Assembly (NCBI RefSeq): GCF_003073045.1
Contig: NC_037590.1
Coordinates: 4,428,016 to 4,492,015, forward strand
Direction: 5' to 3'
DNA from: Pomacea canaliculata
Taxonomy: Eukaryota; Mollusca; Gastropoda; Architaenioglossa; Ampullariidae
Length of the DNA: 64,000 nucleotides
The translations under genes were made by a program, and so were the position numbers. Below, one piece after another: positions 1 through 11,899 of this stretch (the first letter of the stretch is position 1; each line of letters starts with the position of its first letter). The notes beneath the pieces were generated by a model, which saw only the letters and a program-made list of their open reading frames with translations, searched no databases and had not been told where the DNA came from.

Positions 1-325
1 ATGAGAAAAGTGTTGAGAACGGTTTAATCATCCTCATTTATGATCAGAGTGCCAATCAAAATTTTAAAATATCTAAACATGCCATAAAAGAACTTTCTGA
101 TTGAAGAAAACACATAGGCTTTTGTGTAATCATTTGATCACTGTACATACTAAAAATATAAGTAAAATAATTGGTGCTGTGCTATATCCTGAAGTCCCAT
201 GCCTTTAACTTACTGATGGGTTAATTTAGTATCGGCTGTGGTTAAGATCCTACTAGCAAAAGCAACAAAGAAAAATTATTGAGCCTATTTTAGAGTAACT
301 GAAATGTCAAAAATTTAGCTCAAAC

Positions 326-2090
326 CTTGGCACTACGTCTTAATGACAAGCAGAGCTTTTTCACTTCCTCCACATTGGGATCCAAACACTGCTTGTAGCG
401 AGCTTTGGGTTGCCATCGTTCGTACTGTCTTTGTAAATTTGCCCCAATGGCTTCCAAGAACTTCTGTGCATTCACGGGATTAGGCTCTGCCAAAATCCAA
501 AGCTATCCATAAACACTTTACATAAGACTCTTCTTTATCAAACATGTTTTTTTTTTATTCTGGCCTTGCTCACGAACTAAAAACCATAACAAAAAAGAAA
601 TTCAAAGAATTACTGGTCTCATAAGCTATGTCTTATCTCCATTAAAACAGTGTATGTAAAATAACGAGTAAAATAAAAGCAAACAATAAAAGCTCTACTC
701 GTACAAGTGCAGTAATATTCCAAACAATACTACTTACCTATCCAGCACTGAAGCCTTGCACAAGGGGATATTTTCACAACATCAGGTGGGTCTACACCAA
801 TATTCAGACACAGTACAAGAGCTACACTGACTGTTTTCATCTGGAAAAAAGACACTGCAAACACTCTAAGAAATGTTTGATAATGTACAGTGATTATCCT
901 AGCAATAATAAATAAACATTAAAAACCACAAGGTCATAAACACTAATCACAAAAAGATAGTGTCCTCCATCCTTTAATCTTTAGTTTGAAGATCTTATGT
1001 ATTTGTTGTTCATTGCTATTTAATGAATATTAAGACTTGGGTGTGTCCACTCTCTGTGAAGTGTGATATTGTAGCCGGACTGACGACGTCCCTTGCAAAA
1101 GGCCAACACTGCGGCCCCTAGCACCAAATCAGTCCGTTCCTGTTTGGTGTTCCAGGGAAGAGGACAGAAGTTCCCAAGTGACATGAGCTGCTTTCCAGCG
1201 GGACCAAAGCACCTTGCAGCAAATTGGTACTTCTCTTGTACTCAGGGTGGTAAGAACTGAAGTTTACATAGAAGGTGGAGGTTGAGTGACGTGAGCCGCT
1301 TTCCAGTGGGACCAAAATACCTTGCAGCAAAATGGTACTTCTCACTTGGTCAGAACCAAAGTTCTACTGCTTTTCCATGCAGGACCAGCTGCCTTTCGGT
1401 AAACAGGTACAAGCACTGACTTTTGCCTGCTATTTATACTGGACAGTTTGGATGCTACGTCACCCACTGTTGTCGTCTTTTTATGTTGTCCCATGTATTA
1501 TTTTATACTCTAATGCTTTCATATATTTCTTGCTTCGTTGCAGAAAAAAATATCCATCACAATTTGTATTTTAATGGACAATATATGATCATCATTATTA
1601 ATATACTCATCTGTGTTCACTGTTTCTCACAGTAAATGTTTATTCTGTATGGACAAATAATTACATTGTCGCAAGGTGATTCAAGTGATAATGATAGTGA
1701 AGACAGACGGCAGATTACTCACAACTCCAAAATCTGGTTTAACCGAATTAAATCAGAGATTTCATAAACAGAGCGCATCATCGAGTGCACATCACTCTCA
1801 AAGTGCCTAAATATGTCATTCATGTCTACAGGTTTGGCATGACTGAAACATAAATACAACACATGAAAGCAAATGTTCTTCTGGCGCTTCACGCAGCTTA
1901 CGAGAAAAAGAAGTTAAATAAACAAAGGAAACATTTATCGCACCCGTTCTTTCATTCTCCATGTCTGGGTGATCATAGGCGACCCTTCGATCTTTTGTAA
2001 ATGACGATTTTGATTGCAGACAACAGGTAATTGTCCATCCAACAAATCTTCTTCATCTTCCTCGAAGTAATCGTTCTCATTATCGCACAT
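326..2090 (-). CDS. RPTOR: Raptor (regulatory-associated protein of mTOR), N-terminal part
   Basis: Three coding exons read leftward: 1944-2090 (start ATG at 2090), 738-840 and 326-486. Phases are 0, 1 and 0, with GT-AG borders, and the gene runs off the left edge. The roughly 137 visible residues start with an acidic stretch, then a KIEGS-type motif and WRMKER. Next comes the strongly conserved Raptor N-terminal (RNC) segment with [12 protein letters not shown] and GVDPPDVVK, then a [12 protein letters not shown] block ending RRSAK. Raptor is the substrate-recruiting scaffold of mTORC1 at the lysosome, and this caspase-like N-terminal domain contacts the TOS motif of substrates. The rest of the domain, the HEAT repeats and the WD40 propeller lie outside the window. 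The gene is divergent from SUFU across about 330 bp. Family assignment is very secure; the first exon is less conserved, as is usual. Confidence 0.96.
1178..1350. repeat. Two-copy degenerate direct repeat, period about 108 bp
   Basis: Inside RPTOR intron 1, a segment starting at 1178 is repeated from 1286. Both copies share the cores CTTTCCAG, GGGACCAAA, CCTTGCAGCAAA and TGGTACTTCTC. A short inverted pair, CGGACTGA and TCAGTCCG, sits just upstream (about 1076-1137). It could be a satellite-like piece or a SINE fragment. No coding role is visible. Confidence 0.6.
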
Positions 2091-2416
2091 ATTTGTTGTC
2101 CGCATCCTGACTATCCAGCGATCTTAAGTTATATCAACACATGATTTCAAAGTTTCTCCCGTGTGTGTTCATGAGAAAGCCATGTTGATAATTTAGCCTT
2201 AGTCTCTGAACAAACGTAGATCTTTGGAATTAATGCCACTGGTCTTTAAATATTACGTTATAAACAAACAATACGGCATTATATGCCAAGTTTATTATTA
2301 AAATTTAATCATTTTGTTAATATTTGCTTTATTTATATTTGTGTACTCTCAAAGTAATTTACCGGAGGATTTTTTTCAGGGGACACCACTCTTATTAATA
2401 TATTTGTCAGTTGAAG
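2091..2416. promoter_or_regulatory. Putative bidirectional promoter, RPTOR/SUFU
   Basis: This interval separates the RPTOR start codon (minus) from the SUFU start codon (plus) and must hold both 5' UTRs and both promoters unless unseen 5' exons exist. I see no convincing TATA box. The SUFU-proximal half is very AT-rich. The call rests on gene arrangement, not on a recognised motif. Confidence 0.6.
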
Positions 2417-5400
2417 ATGGAAGGGAAAGAGCAGACGTTCGAAACGGCAGAGACCGACCACGGACCAGAAAGTTCTCTTCCAGGAGACCTAGAGGAAGAT
2501 AGCTCAAGCGAAGGATCAGCTGATGGCTATGATGAGCTTAATGATCTGGACTGCTTTGGAATTGAAGCTATTGATCGTGCCTGTATGCTTTTGTATCCAG
2601 ATCAACCAAACCCAATCCAGGCAGAGGCTGTTATGAAGTACTGGTACGTCTTTAGGATAACGAAAGCCAACTCATTACTGAGGAATGTCAGCTTGACTTG
2701 CCAAACAAGCTCTCGTGCCGTTTTGAGACAATTTTTATTGTTTTGTTTCTAGTTTTTATCTATTAATACAGGCATTTAGTTCAATCGAATGTTTTCTTTT
2801 CATATTTTTTAACGATTGTTAGTTTTCGTTATTTAATGAATAGGGTTGTAAGGGATTGGTCATGACAACTTTTTGCAGGCGTTGGCATCCAGAAAAATAA
2901 CATGAAAATGCTCTAGTTACATTTAAAAAGTAATTTTGATTTTTAATCTTGATTGATGCTAAATTAGTCCTATAATAGATTCATTATTTTTTTTTTACAT
3001 TACTGCTTTTAACAATTAAAAGTTTAATTTACCGTATTATGCAAAGCGTTTAAAAAATCATAGCAGAAACCTGTTTTTGCCAGTCCCTTGTGTTGCTATT
3101 TGTAGAATGACATAAAAATAACATAAATGTGTTGTAGTTGTCTGCACCCTGCTGTTAATTTTATTCAAACATTTTAATGATGTCTCTAGCAGTAGACCTT
3201 CATTAAGATTTTCTGCACTTCTGTCAATGTAGGATTATATGTGTCAATGCAGCCCTTCTGTTCATAAATTATTAATTAAAGAATAGTTGTGTTGTAGCAG
3301 TGCAAATTTAGATTTAGGATAGTGGTTTGAATAATGTTGAAAATATTTAACATTTTTACAGTTTTCAAAGACAAGGCTTTTGGCTACATCTACAGTTTTT
3401 GTGTAAAAGTAGGCAATAAGATAGTTAGGGTTTTCATTCCACATGACAATGCAGAAAAAAATGATTTCCTATTGATCAAGGCACAACACATCAGGATGAT
3501 TGGCTGCAAGTAACAACAGATCATTATTATTGATTTCAATATTGAAAAGTAATCTTTTGCTGTTAAACCAAAGCTGTTTAACTTGAAAGAATGCATATAT
3601 CTTAATAGTATTAGTAAATAACTGTCCTTTTTGTTAATGTAGAACAATGTTCATGACATGGTAATCAAGTGGAAGAAGAATCAAAAGCCAGCTTCTTTTC
3701 TACAGCATTTGCTATCTTTATTAGTTTGCAAAGCTTCAGCTTTCACTTTAAGAATTATTGGCAAGGACTTCACCTAAAGATTCTGTTACTGCTTAAAATA
3801 AAAGCAGTAATTGCTGATGCTGAAGATTATATCAATTTCATTTTTTTTTCCTTTTTGGTGATAGCCATAGATAGTCTACTTTTGTCTTATTAATTCAATA
3901 ACCAGCAGACTGATTTAGCTAAAATATAATTGTGAGAGATGTTTAAAAAAAAGTCATAAACTATTTTCCATAGCTTTGAAGAATAATTGTAACAATGTTC
4001 AGATTTGGGAAAAACATCTGCTAGGAATTGCCAAATTACTAAAATAGATAAATAAATACTCGTATGTGGCATGGGCAGCGGCGGCGTTTGGGGGTGGCAA
4101 ATAGGGCGGCCGCCCCAGGCCCCGCACTTCAGCCCCGAGGTCATCTTTATGACTTATTGCTTGCTGTGTTAAACAAGTTGTGACAAAACAAATGACTTTC
4201 AGAAAACACTTCTAAGTTCTAATTAAGCAAATTATTGAACCCATGTCTTCACGTTAAACCCGACAATAATAACAAGCAGTTTTATGTTATTGTCACCATA
4301 TTATTTTGCTTTAAGAAAAAACCGCTACTGTCACAAACGGTGGGAAAGGTTACGAACAATTAAAACACTAAATTCGTTCGTTATTTCGCAAAATTGATCC
4401 AGCCTATCTAACTGTATATAAATCAGTGCTTCCGGCATCATATCAATAGGGATATTGATACACGTACTCAATTACCCCGGCCCCGCGCGGATGGTCGGCC
4501 CCAGGCCCTGCTTATTCCTAACGCCGCCTCTGGGTATAGGTATGTAACCATCTTACAGACAGCAGAGTGATTAAAGCTGGTTTGATATTTGTATTCCACA
4601 GCATCTGTCCCAATATCCCATCCCCCTAAAATTGTCCCTGTTGTTGAATTCATATATGACCCCATAGAGGCAAGGGAAAGGAAAGACAGCAAGAGAGAGC
4701 AGATACACATTCTTCACAAGAATGTTGGCCCCCAGAATAAGTATGGTCTTTAACATCTCCCCAGCAACTGAAGTGTTACAGGATATGCTTTACTTTTTTT
4801 CTTTCATAATTAATGTTCTTTTTGTCCATTAAGAAAAGGTATGCTCCTTAGCATTCTGGTTAATGTGTTTGGTTGATGAGTTGAAAATTGTAGATTTGAA
4901 GCTTACACTGGTCCCTCTACTCTAATTATCAGATGTGAATGAGTTTTTTATTTTTCAAGGAATTTTAATGGAAGAAAAGAGTTGGGATCAGCTGTCTCTC
5001 TACCTGCTGTGGGCTATTAACAATGAACCATTTCATGGCCACTTAGTTGGGAGATCTTGCTCTTTAGATGTGTCTTTAAAGTCTTAATTATGATATATAA
5101 ATATGCCACAAAGAGTGCAGAATCTCAGACTTCAGGCACTTTTTTTGAAACAGAACAAAGGTAATGATTGTACATAGGTACTTTTTTGTTAAAGGTATAG
5201 CAAAGGCTGTGATGGCAGTGATAAGGCTGTGGTGTGCTTTGTGACATCAGTAAGGGATAGGAAGTGTTGGTCATTGTTAGGATTTGAACTCAAGTGATTG
5301 GTGATGTGTCATTAGTTGGATTAGTGATATATAGTACTGATAACAATCAAGATGGCTATGAGCAATTCCAACCATATCATTGCATCGGCTCGCACTGGGA

Positions 5401-8400
5401 TTGAGTTGACGTCATCAAAATATGAGACTTCATTGAAACAAACAAAAGAGTCTAGTGTAAGTTTTATTAAATACAGCATCCTATAAAACGTTCAACTTTT
5501 TCCACATGAACAGACACGAAAATGGACAAGATTCAAACTGATCCTACTCTTTACAAGAGTCTAAGCAGTTTTATTTTGCCTTTACAACTCCTTTCAGTAT
5601 TTTCCCGCCATGTTTCAGGCTTGGGGGACCACATCCTCTGGATTACATAAGTATGTATTCTAATGATGGTGATGAGAACCTCGGTGTACCACCACATTGG
5701 CATTACATCACATATGGCTTTACTGACCTGCATGGGGATGACAGAGTTCACAGGTAACCCATTGTGTCAACAATTTTGTACTGAGATTTATTGATTTCTC
5801 AGTATTTTGTTTATTATTAGTATATACTTTTCAGTTGTACTTTGGTGCAGTTTGTCTACTTCTGAGGCATATTACAGACTTGAAGTGGTCATGCATTCAC
5901 AGATTGTGAATGCATGCACATGTACTTGCAAGAATGAGTTTTGGAAGAGGGGTTGTAATTTACTGGGGGAAGGGGGAAATGTATGCATAGAGGAACATCT
6001 CAGAATGCCTATGGTGCTTTCATCTGAGAATAGCAAGTTTATCAGCAAGCAGTCTTTTGAAAATCTGTCTTTACAGAACCCAACATCTTTTTGCTGAAAC
6101 ACAAGTTTCTGTGAGGGCTGATAAGCTCAGTTTTGTTTCTCTTTATGACAACTGTGCACTAAGGAAATTTCTGTGCAAACATGCTCATATTGGTGCCAGA
6201 AAAAAATCAATATATACTGTGTGCTGATTCCATTCCTGTCATCATGACTAGGTTAATGCTGCATTGATCTAATTATTCCTTTTGCATTATATTTAGACAT
6301 CTTACTATGGAGAGAATATATTTCTCAATGACCAGTGACAGATGACTAACTGTGTAATTGCTGCTGTGTACATAAATTCATCTTAGTCATTGACATTTTC
6401 CTTTACATCTTTTCCATTTTCTTCTTGTTAGCTATACTGGAAGAGGAATGCCAAGTGGCTTTGGTTTTGAGCTGACATTTCGGTTGAAAAAAGTGGAAGG
6501 AGAGCAAACAGCTCCCATGTGGCCAACTTCTCTATTGAATAAACTGGCAGCATATGTTTTCCATACAGGTGAGTTATTTTGTCAATGTATTTTGACAGGT
6601 AAATGTAGTTAAGCTTAAAATTCCTGACAGATTTATAGCAAATAGTACTGTATTAGCTTGCAAAAAAAATTTGATATTTTTCTATTGTTGTTGCTGCTTT
6701 TGAAGGGATGATGCAAAGCATATGTGTGTTGGGCTTAATTGTAACTTCTATTGTCAAGTTGTGAAGGATGCAGCCAGTCAGAATTTAGAGCTCATGCTAA
6801 TGAGCTATTGTTACGAAAGGAAGACTTTTGTCCCAGCAACCAGTGCAGTGACACCAGATGAGAAATGAAGCACCGGACATCAACAAAAGACTGTTTATAA
6901 AGTATCTCATGCAATGGCTTTTTATTTCATTGACCTCTTTCATTGACCTGTTGTCAGCTGCACTCTCCTTTCCCCTTTTAGAAGTGACAAAGGGAATAGA
7001 TTGTACAAAACCAGCAATTCTTGCTTTTTGTAACATAGCACTGGTCTGTTTTTGTCTTGCTGTCTTGTGCAAAGAGTGATGTCATTTGACCTGACTGGCT
7101 GAAGGGTACTGCTCCATCTGTTTGCCTTGCCTGTGCACTTTGGTGTCTCTTGTTGATCGGTGCTGTTTGCATTATTTAGTTCTGGATTTTCTTCTATACC
7201 TTTGCCAAGTTTGTTTTCCACCAATAGACCACTTCATCCACTAAGATTCTTTATATCCTATACTTCATTTTGGCCATCTTGTCTAAAGTTGTTCAGTTTA
7301 TAACATTAATTACCTCTACTTCACTGCAATTTTCCTGCTTTTTTCTTAAACAGGGATGATACAGTTTTTGCTTCATCCAATATACAAATCAATGCACTGT
7401 ACAAATGACCTTAGTTATTATAAGTTAGTACCTTTGAGTGTAGATTCTCTAAACTGAGAAGTGTACCTTCTAAATAGCCTCAACCTAAAGCTGAGACCTA
7501 GGTAAGCTCACATTAACCCGGAATGACCATTGACAGGTAATGTGCTCCATGTTGGTGATCACATTCCATGGCACCAGCCATTAGATGGAATGGGAAAGTC
7601 ACGGATTCAGCACATGCTAGTTGCAGAAGAACCACAGCTCCTTGACTTAGACACGCCTTATGGGATGGCTCAGTTTAGGCAGGTCAGTATTAAGGTTAAC
7701 ATACCATTATCATTCGAGCAAAAACTTCCCCATCATTGTGATTTGAATGGCTAATCTGTTCATCTTTGTTAAATGGCATCGTTAACAATAATACAGTGTT
7801 AATTTGATGATGGAGTTTTCAGTGGTACCATTCAGTTTATGATGGTTTATACCGTCTGAGATATAGGTTGGTTCTTATAATCTGGTTGCATCTTAATAGA
7901 AGGCTTGTCACTTAGTAACTTTTGTGTAAAGTGCCAAATGTTGTATGTAATTTTAGAAAATAATTGTTTTCATTGGCATTCTTAAACAGATTGTTGGAGT
8001 AACCGACGAAGAAGTTAAGTCAGCACAGCGTTGGAAAGGAGCAGGTATATTAGAACTTCTTGCAAAGGACCTCATGTAAGTGAAGTGAAAGTAATGAGTT
8101 TGAATCAGATTGCCTGTGCTTCACATATTCATTCACAATGCAAAAATACGTTTTTTTAAGAGAAAGAAAATAGGCAAGCACAAAGGAGACCAGCAATATC
8201 ACTGTCTTATTTATTAATTCATTCATTTATTCTCTTTCTTGTATATCTAAAATTATTGTAATTTGTATGTAAGCATAAAAATTTGTGATGACAGTGTCTT
8301 ATGGTTTGATTCATTAATTTCTTTTCTTGTGTGATCTAAAATTATCATTTGTTATCTGCGAGCAATATATATATATGCATATGAATAGTATATGACCAAG

Positions 8401-11400
8401 TTCAGCAATTAATAAACTAAGTAGCTATGTCACTGAATCTGATTTCATTGTGTGTGTGCCATTTTATCTGACATAAGTAACTTTGTTTCGGTAAAACAGA
8501 TCTGCATGTGAACATTTTTTGTAACTTTTTTTAAAATTTGATCACTTTTTCTTTCATTAGTCATTTCTCTTTACAGGGTCGGGCCATATTTTATCACCGA
8601 CTTGGCCCGAGACCAGTCCATCTTTGATCGCAACCCCTCTCTTGTGCAGTTGGTTGATGAGGGCATTGAAAGAGATGGGTCTAATCTTGGACATGTCACA
8701 GCACTTTGTGCATGGTTCAACATGAATGAGGAAGCACTGTAAGTGCTTGAAAAATTAAAGTCTGTCTGCAAATATTTAATTGCATTTTTTTTTATTTCAA
8801 GGGAATTGGATTATTCCAGAGTCATCACATAATCTTGTTTTGGTTTGATTTGTTTTTCATATGTGATAATTAATTAAATAGATAAAATAAGTCAGTGTTT
8901 TTAAAATCGTGCATCATTTATGTCAGTTGTGAGAAGAGAGTTGTTTGCTTCGTTTATATCTAGGACTGAAGCCGGAAAAGGAAAGACAGGATGTGGTATC
9001 TGCACTCAGGTAGGAGGTGGAGAAGCAGAAAACCAGGTTTTCCAAGGAAAAAGGGAGAAAGTTGGATCTGGAGACAAAAAAGGTGGTGGTGATTCAGCCC
9101 CATCATCCTTACCCAGAACGGACATTCCTAAAAACAAGGATAGTATCAAGCAACCTACTTCTGGGATTGAGCAGCCTGACAGCACCCTTAAAGCTGATGC
9201 TAATGGGGAGCAGGAAGATCCAACCCCTGGAGAAAGCACACTAGTGACACCAGATGAGGAGCAGCCTGTCTTTGTTAACATCGATGCCATTCATTTGCTG
9301 TTTGACTCAGAAGCTGCTGAGCTGCTGCCTCTTATTGTAAAGTAGGTTTCAAAAGTCTGAACTCTATGGGTGGTTCAAGTCATTCTTATGTTACCTCTTT
9401 TTTGTGTGTGAAATTGAGTTTATGAAATATCTGTGCAGTTTGTTGGGAAAATTAGTCCCATAATGATAATAGATTAATGACGTCTTCTAGCTACTTTCTA
9501 TTGCTTATCAGTTTTTACTTTGTTGTTTCAAGAGTGATGATATTGTTTTCTCTGCTTTTTTATTCAGAGGACGTCTGGGGAAGGGACGGTTCTTTATTTT
9601 TCATAATGCTGAAGGACAGGCTATCCATTTTGTGCCTCCTGAGCTTGCCTCACAAGAAAATATTGTGGTTTCACCTGAAGAACCTATGAAATGCTCAGGC
9701 CAGTATCTTCAGGTATAAATACATCTTTTGATCCCTGTCAAATTAGGAATTGCTCTCTGATTGATAGACTTTTGACTGACAACAATATTTTGATGATTTT
9801 AAAAATTATATTATGGCATTATTAAGTGCTAGGTTGTATTTCAGCAGAATGTCTTACAAAATCTTTTGTCGTAAAACCAAAAATGTTTCTTGCAAGAAGC
9901 CAGATTGCACACCAGAATTCTAACAAAGCAGTTTTTATCAAAAGGTATATCAACAAATGATATTTGATATAAAGTGTGTAAACAATAAATTCTTATTTTT
10001 TTATGCATCCTCTACATTGTATGGCTTGCAGTTTTTATTTTGGCTGCCTAAACTTTGAGTATAAAATTTGTGTTGCAGCTGTTTTGCTCCAATGCATTGA
10101 TGGATGAAATCATGGAAGAATTTGGCTACCTACAGAATGCTGACAAAGTAAGGCAGTAATACTGTCATTTAGATTAAAGGGATTGTAGTGGGGTGGGGTG
10201 AGTGTCAGGGTTATGTACTACTTTAATTCAATCTCACTTTATATCTGATCAATCCCTTGCTGACGACACTCAGGTGTGTACCAGCTGTTCTCCTCATCTA
10301 GAGCATCCAAGATTGTATTTCTGATATTAGACTATGGATGACCCTCAACAAGTTAAAACTAAATGATGAAAAAAAAAGAAGCTTTAATTTTTTTTAAAGA
10401 GGAGAGCCAGAGCTTACCCTTCACTGCCTATCTTTGTTTGGGTAACTTCAGCTTCTTTTTGTAACTCCAACACTTAACATAGGTTACATAATGTCTGCTG
10501 ACATGTCGCTTGATAAACGTGTTTCTCACATCTTTAGTTCTGCATACTATAAGCTCCGGAAGATCTGCTCCATTTGCCATACTCTGTTCATCTCAACCAC
10601 TAAAATTCTCATCTGCTAATTTGTTCTGTCTAAACTAGACTACTGCAACTGTCTTTTTGCTGGCTGTCCACAATACCTCATTCATAAGCTTCAGAAAGTC
10701 CAGAACTCAGCTGCTTGTCACATCACTTATGTACTCTCTTCATTGGCTACCAGTTAAAACTAGAATATACAAGCTCTCAGCTCTATGCTAGGGATTCTTT
10801 GAAGGCAACTCCCCCCCGTTCCCCCGACTACTTTACTGAAATCTTGTCTGTCCACACTCCTGCCTGAAACCTTCGCTCATTATCAGACAAGCACATTCTA
10901 TCCTCCCTCCCACAAAGACAGTCACATACGGATAACGGGCAATCTCCCTCTGTGGTGCTAAGCAGTGGAACTCTCTTCCACATCATATTTGCCACTTAGA
11001 CTCCGAGGCTACATTCAAATGCTCTCAGAAAACATATATTTTCACAAAGTACTATCCCTGAATTACTATCCTTAATTCCCTTGCAATACTGTCATGCTAA
11101 CTGTCATGTAACGACTTCATCTTACATTGTTTATATTCCTTCATACCTTCATCTATTGCTTTACGTTCTACTCTTGTACCTCACCTTTATGCTGTTCAGT
11201 GTCCCTATACGTACCTCACCGTCGACTGGCTGTTATCTTTCATTTATCATTATTGGTCTGCGCAGAGAGTGCGATCTATCTTGGTCATGATGCTGCTCAT
11301 TAAAAGTTCACATTATTATTATTATGTAAGGAGCTGACAACTTTTCACCTCTGTGCTAACAACTTTTAGCTATTTTGAAACATTTTACCAAATATTTGCA

Positions 11401-11735
11401 TTGTTTTTAATATGTCTGATTTGTACTGGTAAATGTATAGGGGTTGTGTTTAGTATACATGTGTTTGTGTGTAAGTGCATACATATACACCTATGTTTTC
11501 AGGAGTATTTGTATATATGTGCATGTGTACTTGATTTTAAATTTGCATTTTCACTATGTTTAAGCGAAAACAATATTTATGTTAAAAATCAGGGGTACTT
11601 TTTCAATTTATCATATGAGGAAAAGTGTTTCTGTTTCAGACCAAGACAGGTACAAAGGATATTAAACTGAAAGAGTTGCCTATCACAATCAAAGTTCTTC
11701 AGAAGGGAGGGCCATTGAACCCTCAACAGTTTTAG
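2417..11735 (+). CDS. SUFU: Suppressor of fused (Hedgehog pathway repressor)
   Basis: Ten coding exons: 2417-2643, 5619-5753, 6432-6568, 7537-7682, 7990-8075, 8577-8738, 8964-9341, 9568-9712, 10079-10147 and 11640-11735. All phases agree and give 526 residues (human SUFU has 484). SUFU binds GLI/Ci transcription factors and holds them inactive in cytoplasm and nucleus. Diagnostic blocks are LYPDQPNP, PHWHYITYGFTDLHGD, GFGFELTFRLK, DHIPWHQPL, SRIQHML, IVGVTDEE and, in the C-terminal lobe, the basic exon 8 start GRLGKGRFF. The N-lobe and C-lobe are separated by a long polar linker in exon 7, which accounts for the extra length. The protein starts at ATG 2417; a stretch rich in E, D and S precedes the fold. 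The last intron carries a LINE fragment and intron 1 carries a MITE. Confidence 0.97.
4076..4532. mobile_element. Short inverted-repeat element (hAT-like MITE) in SUFU intron 1
   Basis: The left end starts CAGCGGCGGCGTTTGG. The right end, read on the opposite strand, starts CAGAGGCGGCGTTAGG. A second inverted pair rich in GGCC and CCCCAGGCC lies further in. Flanking 8-mers GGCATGGG and GGTATAGG match at 6 of 8 positions, which would fit an aged hAT-type 8-bp target duplication. The element is 457 bp with no coding capacity, so it is non-autonomous. Its GC-rich tips stand out from the AT-rich intron. Confidence 0.65.
10240..11325 (+). mobile_element. CR1/L2-like non-LTR retrotransposon 3' fragment
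   Basis: A decayed reverse transcriptase C-terminal half lies in the last SUFU intron. Broken frames read ADDTQ (the catalytic YADD motif, near 10260), WMTLNKLKLND, then KLDYCNCLFAG, PQYLIHKLQKVQNSA and a C-terminal TP-rich part. Several stops and frameshifts make it dead. It ends with an ATT microsatellite near 11315, the 3' end style of CR1/L2 elements, and lies in the host gene's sense direction. Confidence 0.85.
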
Positions 11736-11877
11736 CATTTTGAGCTGGCTATTGGTCAGCTGTGCTATTTCATGGCAACAACAGATACCAAGCCTACATT
11801 CTGCATGCACCATACAAGCAGTTGATTTGTGACAGGTTTTCCATTACCTTCATGCTATTCTTATTGATTTAATAATC

Positions 11878-11883
11878 AATAAA
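11878..11883 (+). terminator. SUFU polyadenylation signal
   Basis: AATAAA lies 142 nt after the SUFU stop codon at 11733-11735, in an AT-rich 3' UTR. Confidence 0.7.
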
Positions 11884-11899
11884 ATTCCCATGCATTTTA

